A stretch of DNA of 62,479 bases, taken from positions 63,777-126,255 of the forward strand of contig MU129051.1 of NCBI GenBank assembly GCA_014904985.1. The letters run 5' to 3'. The first letter of the stretch is position 1; the number at the start of each line of letters is the position of its first letter. This DNA is from Hydnum rufescens UP504 (lineage: Eukaryota; Basidiomycota; Agaricomycetes; Cantharellales; Hydnaceae). Below, piece after piece: positions 33,872 to 45,600 of this stretch. The notes under the pieces are model-generated. The model did no database searches. It was not told the origin of the DNA and saw only the letters and a program-made list of their open reading frames with translations. The translations under genes and the position numbers were made by a program.

Positions 33872-34793
33872 TGCAATTCTTTGAGTATACTTCTGTCCTT
33901 GGCACACATAATCATGCCACCCAATCCACATCTTGAAAGATCAAGAGTCCTTCTTTGGACTTGTAGAATCTCTGAGCTGCCAGGAGCTCTGCTTCATCTT
34001 CTGCTGCTTCGTTCCAAGGCTGCCGGAAGCTAGGGTCTGTTTGGTATCCCTGGATGAAAGCTTCTATCCTTTGGGGGCTGATTTCGATGTTTAGTATCCA
34101 TGGCGCATACTCCTGGCTTGGGGGATTTGCTGTCCTGGCTCTTCATTGCACTGCCAGCTCTATTTCCTCTATCATCCTAGTGGAGGCCCTCTTGGCCTCC
34201 TGAGGACCCTGTGCCCTGCTCTGAGCTTGAGTGGATAGGAATGCTGCTTGCTTGGTGGGCTTCCTTTCTACTACGTCCTCCCAAGCGAATATCAGTTGCA
34301 TTGAAAGGTGACTTGGTAAGGAGGGGGATTTGTCTTCCACAGGCGACTGGTGTGGTGGACTCTGTCACAGCCTTGAGAGGGGATCGATGTTTGAATGGAC
34401 AATGCCCACTCTATGCACTATGTCCAGGCCTGGATATGCTGTGAATACTGCCCCCCATGCCGTGAGATGCCTGTTGGCATTTTCATACATCTGGGCCCAC
34501 TGTAGTGCTGCATGATCCGTGATCATGATGTTCCTTTCACCTTCAATGAAGGGTTGGAAGCACACTAGGACTTCCTTAACCCCTAGGGCTTCTCTTTCCA
34601 TTGCTGAATAATTTTGTTTGGCAGACTTCAGGGATCTGCTCCAGTAGGCGATGACTCATTCGACATGCATGATCATATCTTCCACTTTTTCAGCCCAAGT
34701 GTCAGAGTCAGGCACATCGTTGATATTTTTTGAGGCTTGACGAGCTATCTTTGGGACTGGTTTGCCCTTTGTGTAAGCTGTGAGGATCTTGTC
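33872..34793 (-). pseudogene. RNase H and start of integrase (chromovirus)
   Basis: The minus strand reads WAEKVEDMIMHVE, then AMEREALGVKEVLVCFQPF (RNase H), IMITDHAALQWAQMYENANRHLTAW and HSNIDPLSRL, then a linker, and after 34140 FQDVDWVA-LCVPRTEV, leading into the integrase zinc finger. The segment is broken by stops and frame changes, several of which are TGA in place of an expected Arg. It is bounded by the 4.75-kb insertion and the 857-bp element. Confidence 0.7.
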
Positions 34794-35650
34794 ATAAGAT
34801 AGGAGTCATCCATACTCATCCAGTATCACGTGGTGATTATATAATAGGTTAGGGTTAGGACTGTGTGCTGAAAATTCTCCCATACAGGTGGGGACAGTAT
34901 AATTTTTGTATTCATGCTATTACTACTATCCTAGGATCCTAGGCAACTTCCAAATCAGCCATAAGAGACTTGGGGAGTATGCAATGCCCACAGTACTTCT
35001 TATTAGCCCACAGTGCTTGTGAGCCATTAAGACCCTTGCAATATGCATCCATAAACCATAGGGTGGTTTACAAACCTAGAGAATAATAATCATAATAATA
35101 AGAAAGAACTGAATTAGACAGATGATGATAGAGCTCACCTGCATATAGAGATGAGCAGAACTGATTCCAATGTAGCAATACTGGACTCATAAGATTGTGA
35201 TCAATAGCACTTACCTTCTTTTGGGCATGCTCCCCAAAATTTGCAATGTGAGCAGGTTGGCTCTCTTCCTACATGGCATTAGCAATAGGGACAGATTTTG
35301 CCAATGGCAAGCTGTGCATACCAAATTCAAACTGTATTACAGAGTTTGCCGGATGCCTAAAATAGCCACCCCCAATGTGCTGAAATTTTTCAAGCTGAAA
35401 GATGCCTTCCTTAGAATCAGATTCTAAGCAACTTTCACAATTATACTTTTCCTCATCCAAGAACTCCCTTCTCCTGCAATTCTCAACCAATCAGAAATTT
35501 GAAACCATAGATTTGTAGATACTCATATACTCTCATGTTCTATGGTGTTACAATCCCCAAAAATTGTGGTGTTAAAGAGGAGTAGCGAGAGGGAAAATTA
35601 GGAAGTTAAGTCACATGATACTGGATGAGTATGGATGACTCCTATCTTAT
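34794..35650. mobile_element. 857-bp TIR element (Tc1/mariner-like ends)
   Basis: Terminal inverted repeats of about 37 bp with one or two mismatches: ATAAGATAGGAGTCATCC on the left (34794 onward) and its complement at 35613-35650. TA dinucleotides bound both ends, which suggests a TA target duplication. Removing it rejoins the RT/RNase H reading frame of the chromovirus. The interior is AT-rich and encodes nothing recognisable, so it is non-autonomous. Confidence 0.8.
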
Positions 35651-36967
35651 ATTTTCATGCCTTTTAGATCCCTTACTGCTATCGGCTGTATTTGCTGTAA
35701 GCTAGCCCCTATCACTATGTCTGATGTGTTGGAATATACATGGTATGGCCTAGCTGGAATTGAATGGCTGAGTACGGGGGCTGAGACTAGTCCTTCCTTG
35801 ACATCTTCAAAGGCTTGTTCTTGCTTGGCTCCCCTGGTCCAGTTTATACCCTTCCTTAGTAGCTCAAATAGCAGTGCTGCTCACTCCGAGTAATACAGTA
35901 TAAAGTGTGAGAAATACACAGCCATCCCCAAAAATGTTTGCAGTGTTGCTTTATTATGGGGATGAGCTAGGCCTGTAACAGCTTTAATCTTTTCCTTGTG
36001 GGTTGACAGCCCAAGTCAGGAGACTTTCTGCCCCAATAAGAGGATAGAGGTGTACATGAAGTGACACTTCTTGGGGCTAGGGTCAATTTGGCTTCTGCGC
36101 AGGCTTGTAGGACTAGATCTAGGTGCTCTAGATGCTCCTCGTATGATTTTGAATACACCACTATGTTGTCTATGTACACCAGTGAGAATATCCAAAGAAA
36201 GGGGGCAAGGATAGATTGCATCATTCTCTGGAAAATCAAGGGACCATTCCTAAGGCCAAAGGGCATTCGTTTGAACTGCCAGAGCCCTCGGTGCAAATGA
36301 AAGGCCGTTTTCTCTTTATCCTCTTCTTCCATCATCATCTGGTGGAATCCTGCTAGCACATCAAGGGCAGACAAAACCTGTGATCCTGACAGGGCCTGCA
36401 GGATCTCCATTTGCCAGGGAATTGGGAACTTGTTGGGTATGGTCATGGCATTGAGCTTCCTGTAGTCTACACAGAACCGCAGCTTCCCATTCCAGTATGC
36501 TATAACTACAGGGGCGGCCCAGGGACTTTTCGAAGGTTCTACCACCTCCTGGCAAATCCACTTGTCCATCTGCTCATCGATCACCTGCCTCTTTGCTGGT
36601 GAAGCCCCATGGGCATGGAAACTGGGTGAGCTTCCTCTTTTGTACAGATCCTGGTGATTGTTTCAAGGGTTCCCAGGTGATCATCAAACCTGAATGCCTG
36701 GATATGCTTCCTGATCAATTTCAAGGTCTTCGCCTTTATATCTGGGGGAGCATCTGGAGCTATGTCGATGAGCTCCTCCAGTCTCTTGGAGTCATATGTA
36801 GTTGGGTCTGTGGGCTCTGACATCTTAGGGCCCCACAGTTCCTCAGGTTTGTCAGGTTCGGGAGGAATCTCCAGTGCTCGTGACTTCGCCAACACTTGAT
36901 CTGACAAATCCCTATCTCCTAGCAATCCCCTGGTGATCTTCTGCACTACCTGGGCATAGGCCTTCAA
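35651..36967 (-). pseudogene. Reverse transcriptase of the chromovirus, active site D to N
   Basis: Minus strand. A pre-RT region (36967-36600) is followed, after a one-base shift near 36595, by IDEQMDKWICQEVVEPSKSPWAAP, FCVDYRKLNAMTIPNKFPIP, LDVLAGFHQMMM, KRMPFGLRNGP and LVYIDNIVVYSKSYEEH. The catalytic box normally reads YIDD; here the second Asp is Asn (GAC AAC). Downstream (35940-35660) come FLGMAVYFSHF and an RNase H start where YTD reads YSN. A TGA interrupts after YYSE. The element could not reverse-transcribe with this copy. Confidence 0.85.
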
Positions 36968-37010
36968 ACGCTGTGTTTGCTCATCATCCCACCTTGGTCA
37001 GCCACTTGGG

Positions 37011-37300
37011 CTGACCTCAAAAGGTGTACCATTTGAGGTCATTTCGCTGGCCTAACGAGGGCTAATTTTCTTTGATGTCAATTGACAATCATCAAATTTG
37101 ACCTTAGTGATTTGTCCAAAATCAATATTACATAGAGCAATACCTTATCTCTAAATTATAGTGTGGATTATAAGGCCATAGTTAAAAATGATTATTTATT
37201 AAGGTTGCTCTAATCATGTACTTAACAAAATCTACCAAACAAAATCTATGGAACAAAATTAAACAAAAAGGAAATTAAGGGTGGACTGGATGAGAGCAAC
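37011..37300. other. AT-rich junction between chromovirus remnant and next gene
   Basis: Very AT-rich DNA beginning where recognisable chromovirus coding sequence stops. No LTR, primer-binding site or gene is visible. Confidence 0.4.
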
Positions 37301-37304
37301 ATGC

Positions 37305-39021
37305 TCATAAGAGCCCAGCAGGAGTGCCCAGTAGATCCTGATTCTCAAAAATATCCAGGCCTGGGAACTGCAAGAAATCAACATCAACATTGGATGTTGG
37401 AAAGTCATTTATGTCCATAGGCATAAATTTGAAGGTTGAATGATATGTAGATGACACCACTGAGGTCACGTCAACATCAGCCATTGGGGGGCCCATAGTG
37501 CCAACTCCAAACACGGGCAATGGGGATGGTGGAGTAGAGGTAGATGACAATGCTGGGCCTATTGAGTGAGTGGATGTGGCCTGAGGGCCCTCATCTTCAT
37601 CTTCTATGATCAGATTTGAGATCACCTTCTTCCTCTTTGCCCCCCTTCTAGTTCCACTCCCATCTGCAACCTCATTTTTCCTCCTCCTCTTGGGGTTTGG
37701 CCTAGTAGTCCCATCAGCCCCATCATCTGGATTTGGATCCCCTGAAGTTCCACCTTGCTCAGATGGAACACACCCATCTTTAGCTGATGGTTTCTTCTTA
37801 GCAACCTTGCCCTCCCAATCTGTGACATGTAACATCAAGTCATCACTATTATGGACAAGCGTCATTGTTGGCTGTAGAGCCTGATCTTCTGGTGGTTCAA
37901 GCCATTTCACAGTGAGACATTTGTTATCATCTGCAGTGAACAGTTGGTTCCACAGGTTGGTCCAGTGCTCCATTTGTACAGAAGAGACAGTAAATCCAAG
38001 CATATCAGGAAACTCTTGGGTTGCAGGCCAGTTTTTGATCCATAGGTGATGTCATATAAGGAATGCAGGGATCGTGCCCCAAGGAAACTTCAATACAACA
38101 GTTGCTCCGCTACATTCCTCAAAAAGCTGTGTGAGCTCAGCTGTACACATGGTCTGCTTGGCATGCATGTCAGGGGGCATCTGCTTTGGGGCTTGTGTTG
38201 GCTGTATTCCCATTAGCCTCTCTGTGGCAATGATGTACAAATGAATTTTTGGTAGAAGCAATGTTTGGACTGGTAATTCCACTTTACACCACTTTTGCAT
38301 GGCACTTGTCCCACACACCATTGTGTTATGTTTGGATGCAGCAATGTCGGGATTCCCAGATATGATGATGTACATAATGTGCATATTGAGCTTGGCACCC
38401 CATTTAACATTGTTGGACCATCTCTTGTTCAGGCTCTTCATCTGGCTCCCTAACTCAGCTGCATTCAATGAGATCTTCTGGGCAGTCATGACTTTGCATT
38501 TTGTGTGCTCTGCTACCAGCTCCTTTGCCTTTCATTTCCATGCCATGGATTGCAACCCCCCATGTTCGGAAATGAGGGCAAGATACATCGGCTTGATCAC
38601 CTCTGCCACATATTCATGACATGGTCCTGGAAAGGCCATGAATGTTAGAAAGATGTCTGGAGTGAAGAGAGATAACATATTACTTATGAGTTGCCTTCTC
38701 AGGATCTTCAGGAAATGCATTCTGGTATGCATTCCATGCATTGCCACCAGCCCACCGCTCCTTAGTGGCAATGACCAAATTCACAATCCGCATCACGGCA
38801 TCAAGAGGACATTCCCAGGCCTTCGTGCAATGCCTAAGACCCGCCATCAGGTCATTGGTGAGACCCTTGACCTCTAGCACTTGTTCCCAGGTGAAGCAAC
38901 CCCCTGTCATCATGGAGGACACAACCTCCTCATCCAGATCATCATCATCATCATCATTATCACCATTAATGAGATTATTGATGTCCTCTTGATCTGCTGC
39001 AGATGCATGCAGCCCAGGCAT
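37305..39021 (-). pseudogene. Decayed gene of unknown family, nuclear-like protein
   Basis: Minus strand from ATG 39021: an acidic N-terminus (a run of Asp near 38955), then LTNDLMAGLRHCTKAWECPLDAV and VIATKERWAG; an intron near 38620-38690; PCHEYVAEVIKPMYLALISEHGG; ELGSQMKSLNKRW; TTVCGT-like and FPWGTIPAF segments; then a C-terminal part with basic clusters (PKRRRKNE, RRGAKRKK) resembling nuclear localisation signals. In-frame stops at 38532-38534 and 38052-38054 are both TGA, where an Arg codon CGA would restore reading. It resembles multicopy hypothetical proteins of mushroom genomes, but I cannot name the family. Its 5' end abuts a satellite-head element. Confidence 0.5.
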
Positions 39022-39250
39022 ACAGATTAGACACCCTTTGGGTCAGCTTTTACTGCACAGGAGAGGACCCAAAGGGTCCCTTGACCCATCACAGACTCAT
39101 GAGTGGGGACTACATTGACTCATGAGGGGACAGTGCCAAATCATGATTTGGGCATGGTCAGGGCAGGGTATTGACAATAAAACTCATGAGCTGGGGCATC
39201 CCACTCATGAGTGGGACCTGCTGACCCATTAGTTAGAGCATTAGACCCAT
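39022..39250. repeat. Short copy of the ACCCTTTGGGTC-headed CATGAG repeat
   Basis: Contains the head CACCCTTTGGGTCAGC..AGAGGACCCAAAGGGTCC, followed by a conserved 150-bp segment (GACAGTGCCAAATCATGATTTGGG) and a few CATGAG units. It matches 51181-51480 and the start of 57601-60170. The head forms a double palindrome: GACCCTTTGGGTC and, about 30 bp on, GACCCAAAGGGTC. Confidence 0.75.
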
Positions 39251-41231
39251 GGGTTTGCACTATCCCTTCTGCACACTTCGAGTTCTCGCAAGCTCATGAA
39301 CCACAAGTGCACATTGCTGACTGGGAGGAGGATGCTGGCAGGGAGGTCATGCGCAGGTATTATGCTCTTTGGAAAGAGGCATTGGATATCATTCAACAAA
39401 GCAAGCAGGGGTGGATACCAACTTCTTGTAGGTGCTCATGAACATATTCGAGCATACATGATTCTTAAATCTGCCCTGTAGCATTCAAGCCTCCACAGGA
39501 CCCTGTAGCCATCCAGGCTTTCTACAACTACTCGGTACGAACATATACCCAACTGCCTCTTGAACTCTTCATTCAATGTCCAGGACCTCTCACCTGTCCC
39601 CCTATGGGAATTGGATGCTGAAGAAACACACCCCAACCTGGTTGCCCCACCATTCAGAGACCATGGAGCAAGCATTCACCTGTATTTCCCCTCCCATACT
39701 TGCAGTTATCCCCCGACTTTGCCTTTTGTCATCGATCGATCATTCTCCAGTTTTGTGGCTTCATCTGCTGTTCCATGCTAGGGTCTGACCATAGGTCTGA
39801 GGCAACAGCGAACCCCAAGACATTAACAGTCATGAGCAAGTCAGTGGAAAATGGTGAAGTGTTCACCTGTTGTTTTTTGCACTCTACTATGATTTTGGAA
39901 GTCACAAGTCCAGTATATAGCAACCGATTCTGATTTTGTTCTTGTTATCTTTTTTTTTAATAAAAAAGGAACTTGAATATTCAGTAATGTGTGTCTTGAA
40001 GAGAGGATCTTGACCCATAATTCTGCCTCTTTCTTTACAGTCAGCAGAGAGTCAGAGACAGGGGTTCTGGTTCCTATGTGGGTGGGCTTGGATTCTGCTA
40101 TGGCTTTCACTTCTTTTTCTTCAGTGGAATTTGAGTGGGATGGATGTATTGAATTCCAAAATTGTCTGCACGGCGTGTATGGCATGTACATTACTTAGCT
40201 CAGTCTGGTTTCCATTTTGGATTGGTTTGGATTCAAAATTCTTTTGAGGCTTGACTTCGCCCTTGATGTCTACACTCTACCATACACTCCTCGAAGTCTG
40301 AGAATCTACCATGAGCCCAGGCTCAGTGCGAAATTCACTGCTTTGCATTAGCTCCTTGTTTCTTGTGATGGTCGAGTTATCCAATCTCTTCGTTTGCATG
40401 GGTGTCCCCCTTATGGACAGTGGATTTCGACCCAACCATTGGATTGACCACAAAGAGAAGCTGTTTTTGAAGGGATTAGGTATGCTGGTAGGATGGTGCA
40501 TAATAGCTGAGGTCCAACTGGTATCGATTTGGGGCCAGTTTTCAGTACATCCTATACTACACTCTCTTTTGGTTTCAATTCTCATTCTTGAAAACCCATC
40601 CAGTTATCAGCCCTTGTTCTTGAGGTGTCTTCTGATTCCATTGAACATGCGAAAACATCATTTGTTGGTGTACATCCGTATTCAACTGTTCTCAAAGGCA
40701 AACCTGACATACCAATCATGGTGTCTGAATGTGTGCCTAATTCAGAAAAACAACTTTGATTGTGGGGGTTTGAACACCTCAAGGACAATCAAATCAAGCA
40801 GTTTTTGACAATGACGAGGAGGGGCAACTCTACCAAGTCCTTGGTGGCCATTGCCAGAGACCCTGAGGACTGAGAGTGCCTTTGTCAAGATATAGTATGG
40901 CTGCACTCTGGGGTGTATCAAAGGCCTTCACCTTTGGCAAGTGATCTGGTGGCATTCTCCAAATGGAGCTTGTGGATGACAGGAAAGGAGCCGCCCCATG
41001 TTTGCCTGATTGAGACATTGAACTCGAAGTGGAAGGCAATTGAGTCAGAAGAAGGGGACTCCACTGCGAAGCGTGTATGGAAGGAGGGGGAATCACCTGC
41101 CACCAATGTGGCTTCAAGAGCTGAATCTAGCTTGACTGATTCAGCTTCTGCAGCAATGCAATTGAGGTTTCTGAAGTTTCAGAAGAAGCCCTGGTTGTGG
41201 TTTGGTCTGATGGGGTGGTGATGCAAATGTG
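39251..41231 (+). pseudogene. Remnant of an uncharacterised plus-strand gene
   Basis: Scattered plus-strand pieces look like one protein: EVMRRYYALWKEALDIIQQSKQG (39340-39410), PPQDPVAIQAFYNY-like sequence (39490-39535), an internal stretch 40311-40808 (MSPGSVRNSLLCISS), and 40913-41221 ending FQKKPWLWFGLMGW. Stops and shifts separate them. No domain is recognised. The region is CpG-poor. Confidence 0.3.
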
Positions 41232-41480
41232 AAGGGCATGATTGATGGCGTCTGCACACATCATCTACCCCGACAGTATTTTATTCCTTGAGCTCAGCCC
41301 TTTTTAAATTTGTGGCCAGTTTCTTTCCACCCCATTTTACTGTACCCCCTTTCTTTTAATGGCCTTTCTTTTCCCACCTTCACCACTTCCCCACCTGCCT
41401 GATGTCCTGGTTCTATCGTTCCACTCATTCCCATGCAAAAATGTAGCATATGGATTTGTCATGAATAGTAATGTCAATGT
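41232..41480. other. Spacer before the minisatellite
   Basis: Pyrimidine-rich, CpG-poor DNA without a recognisable gene or repeat. Confidence 0.3.
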
Positions 41481-41489
41481 GACATCGCT

Positions 41490-42560
41490 CTCTCAAGGCA
41501 ACTGGGCAGTGTCACACTGCAGTTTCAACTGCAGTCGCCACTGTCCATGCTATTTATTAACAAACCAGTTCTTTTTTCTGAGCATTATCTCACTCACACA
41601 TCACCTCATTGCCCTCTCTCAAGGCACCAGGTAGTGTCACACCACAGTTTTGTCCACAGTTGCCACTATCCATGCCGCCTCTTGTGTGAATCAGCTCTTT
41701 TTTATCTCACCCATGATTCATCTCATCACCCTCTCTCAATGCATTGGGTAGTGTCACACCACGGTTTTGTCTGCAGTCACCACTATCCATGCCATCTCTT
41801 GAACAAACCAGCTCTTTTTCAACTGTTATCTCTCCCATACATCATCTCATCACCCTCTCTCAAAGCATTGGGTAGTGTCACACTGCAGTTCCATCTGCAG
41901 TCGCCACTATCCATGCCACCTCTTGCATGAACCAACCAGCTCTTTTTTATCTCACCCACACATCATCTCATCACCCTCTCCCAACGCATTGGGTAGTGTC
42001 ACACCATGGCTTTGTCTGCAGTCGCCACTATCCATGCCATCTCTTGAGTGAACCAGCTCTTTTTTTCAACTGTTATCTTGCCCATACATCATCTTGTCAC
42101 CCTCTCTCAAAGCATCGGGTAGTGTCACACTGCAGTTTCATCTGCAGTTGCCACTATCCATGCCACCTCTTGCGTGTACCAGCTCTTTTTTATCTCACCC
42201 ATACATCATCTCATTACCCTCTCCCAACACATTGGGTAGTGTCACACCGCGGTTTTGTCTGCAGTTGCCACTATCCATGCCATCTCTTGAGCAAACCAGC
42301 TCTTTTTTTCGACTGTTATCTCACACATACATCATCTTGTCACCCTCCCTCAAAGCATCAGGTAGTGTCACACCACAGTTTCGTCTGCAGTTGCCATTAT
42401 CTGTGCCATCTCTTGTGCAAACCAGCTCTTTTTTCAAGTTTTTCTCCCTCACAAGTTACTTTGTCACCATCTCAAAGCATTGGGTAGTGTCACACTGCAG
42501 TTTCACCTGCAGTCGCCATTATTCTTGCCAGTCATGCAGTGCAGTCTTTTGCATGAATTG
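41490..42560 (+). repeat. About 122-bp minisatellite, nine units, just upstream of the second KDZ gene
   Basis: GGGTAGTGTCACAC recurs at about 41499, 41629, 41748, 41871, 41991, 42117, 42234, 42360 and 42482 (spacing 117-130 bp). Each unit also holds a CTGCAG-centred segment, CACTATCCATGCCA and AACCAGCTCTTTTT. Units alternate between CACTGCAGTTTCATCTGCAG and CACCACGGTTTTGTCTGCAG types, so the higher-order period is about 245 bp. Frames of up to 220 codons run through it by virtue of the period and do not imply a protein. It may be a subterminal repeat of the KDZ element. Confidence 0.85.
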
Positions 42561-42690
42561 GCCATCCATCCATTGTCAAGTTTTTTCTCACCCATGTGCC
42601 ACCTTCCCTATCATTCATTCCTATTGTATGGCCTCATCAATACCATTTCTGAGTTTCTTGCTCTGCTTTCACATAATGTTGGCTGCAGTC

Positions 42691-45600
42691 ATGGCTGCCA
42701 AGAAGAGGAGGGAGAAACGAATGCAGCAAAAACAAAAATTACCTTCAAGTTGAGGTAGTGAGCATGAGCCCCCTCCGTCCAAAAGGCCTAGGCACATGAT
42801 GGCCCCTTCTGTACCTGTGTCTGCCTGAGACATTGCCGATTCGCCTTTGCCCTCCCTTGAAGCATTGGTCTTGCCTCGATTCTCTCCTGATCCTCCCCTT
42901 ACACATTCCGAGTACTTCAGCTGGGATCATGTGGATGTGCAATATGCAGCTGAAACGAGCCAGAGTAAAATACAAGTAATGAAGGACAAATGATCTTGGC
43001 ATGCACTTTGTAAACTTGCTCAAGCAGATAGATGGAACAGAGAGGTGTTACCCAGTGTTAGTGGTGTATGAGTCCGGCAGGCACCCAGCCTTACTACCAT
43101 TCTACTTATGTACATACAATGTACCTCTTGTTCCTACTTGACTCTTTCTTCTCTTTTCTCCTTCTCAAACCAACCCAGTGGAAAGCTTCTCCACTGGAGT
43201 TTGGTGCTGCCCCATTTATAGCTAGATTTGTCTACATTTACATAATCGACTCGCATAGCTAGCCACGGAAAGACCCGAAATGTATCTTTTTTCTCCTCAT
43301 TCAGGCTGCCGTCTGCAGTGTACTGAAACAGTACACTACGGTCTCTGCACTGAGTGGCATATTACTACTCAGACTCGTAAGCTACATTATGGTTTACCCC
43401 AAGGATACGGTTCCCTGACTCAGCCCCACTCTTGAGCCCTTTGTCGACCCAACTCATGGAACGACTTGTATTCTAACTGGTGACAGCCACGACTGTAAGC
43501 CCGGTCCGGAACCCCCACTGGGATTGTCTCATCACCTTAAGCTCAATTCGGATACTATCAAATTAACACCCAGCCTTATCCGTCCCTACATGAAGGTCAC
43601 TTGGGGGCACTTCTCAGACCTCTCAGCAGAAGAGCCCCATAGTCCTGCAGTATGTAGATGTGGGGCACCTCGACCCCTTCGGGTTCTCTGCGTTTCCATG
43701 GAGTGACTGGAAGAGGTTGTGCTGATGGTCTGTGTATGCTGTCTGGCTGCCATCCAGCTTGTCGAGCATGGTTTCTTCCCATGTGCACCTCTTTTCCCCA
43801 CATTGGCAGTCAGTCTCGACATGCTTGAATTTGTGGCCTCCCTATTTCTTCATATGGCACCCAATGAAAGAGCATGGGCTGTGACTCTGGTCGAGTACCT
43901 CAAAGCTCGTGGGTATGAGTTTGCAACAGGAGATTCATTTCGGCGATGCTTTGTGAATGCACTTGCGCACTATCAGGTGCTTGTTTGGTTGGTCAGGGCA
44001 GAGATTACTCAAATTGTGCAGGATGATAAGAGAGGGTTGATCTCAGAGTTGGACGAGAGAACGCCAGTACATGAGTGGGGATATCTCAATGTTCAGAGTG
44101 ATCCAAAGCTCTTTGCAAACTCAACTCCTACAAATGCTTCAGTTAATGCTCCTGCCACTGTTCTCACCTGTGTGTCTACCAATATGCCTCCTGACATCTG
44201 CCCAAATTTCATTCCTGCTGACCATACCTGCCCCAGTGAATACTTGAGGTCGTGATGCCCACTTTGTTTTGGAGGAAATCATACAGACACATGTAGTATG
44301 CCATGAGTAGGCTAATATCTGTGACAAGCCGGGATAATAGTCATTCTAACTGCAATGAAACTTATAGAGTCCAGCTCATAGTTTGCATTGATGCAAATTT
44401 CCAACTTAAGTGGATCCGCAATGAAGACTGATGACATGGTCATGAGGGAGAGACAGGGGCATGCAATCCCCCAGTCACTTCACCCAAGACAATTGTGTTG
44501 TTGAGGGACTATTTGAAGTCCTGGGAAAGGAAAATCCTGGAGACTCATCCTGCAAGGCCAGCATGCATGGGACCGAAATGCACAGCCAACGAGGGCACTG
44601 ATTATTATGCAGATCACCCGGAGGATGATACAGTGGAACCAGGCCTCCATGCACTGAACTCGACCTATGATGCATGTTGGCAGTCATTTATTGCTGCAGA
44701 TGAAGATCATGTGAAGGCATCAACCCAGTATTTTGAAGATACTGGGGTAATAGCTCTACTGTGCTGTCATGACATACCACTTGCTGTTGCAAGCATGTGG
44801 ACTGCAGGAGAGAAGCAGTTCTATGTCTTTGTGCTGTTGGACACCATCCTGAAACATGTACCGAGTCACTGGAGAGTTGGGGCCCTGTATGACATTGGCT
44901 GTCAGATGGACCAGACTCTGAAAAAGTGGAGATTCATGCTGGAATGGCTGCCTCGCTTGGAGTGGGGGGTTTCAATTTTCCATGCGTATGGTCATCAATG
45001 GGCATGCCAGCTCTGGTATCATCCTTGCAAATCAGAGCTCTGGGGACTCTCAGATGGTGAAGGGTGTGAGCGGCTTTGGAGTGAGCTTCACAGGCTTATC
45101 CCTGGGCTGCAGGTGACAGGCTATCACCAGCATCTTTTCATTCTTGACCTCCAGGTGGAGCACATTGATGAAGGGAAGCACATGGGAATGGGAAAGTGGC
45201 TCCAAGGTTGAATTGATTGGTTGCAGCACCACCTAGAAGAGGCAGAGATGAAGCTTGGTGACTGCTCTCCCAGTTACTTAATGGAGCAGTTCAAAGCCCA
45301 ATGAGAATATCACAGCCAACCTGTTTCATGCCAGTCTCAGACAAAAGGTGCCCAAGCTGTGGAACGGATCATATCTCTGACGGCAACCCTTGAGGCTCAG
45401 TGAGGGAATCTCAAGGATTTGATTGCTGAGGGGAATGATTTGGTCCAAGATGACATGACTGCAAGCAATGAAGTGCAGGTGGAGTGGCAGGAAAAAGTCA
45501 GGCTGCTGAAGGAGGCCATCCGGTGATTGGAGACCACAATCAACAAGAAGACCGATGAGCTGCAGCTAACCAACTGTGTGTCTGCATCTGAGTTAAATAG

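Larger units (their letters stand above)
24200..37010 (-). mobile_element. Ty3/gypsy chromovirus, 5'-truncated and split by three insertions
   Basis: On the minus strand the order is a pre-RT region, reverse transcriptase, RNase H, integrase, chromodomain, a long extra coding region, a purine tract (CTGGGGGGCAC) and an LTR that begins TGTAATATAG at 24494. Gag, the protease and the 5' LTR are missing; recognisable sequence starts near 37010. Three younger insertions interrupt it: 34794-35650, 29119-33864 and 28185-28792. The element is CpG-poor, and most in-frame stops are TGA. The LTR's far end was not found; about 24200 is an estimate. Confidence 0.8.

Noticed and set aside
41547..42753. Frames of 127-219 codons in the minisatellite
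   Set aside because: Repeat-driven open frames; overlapping frames are open in more than one phase and none has a domain. The last one is only partly real, because its end is the KDZ start.
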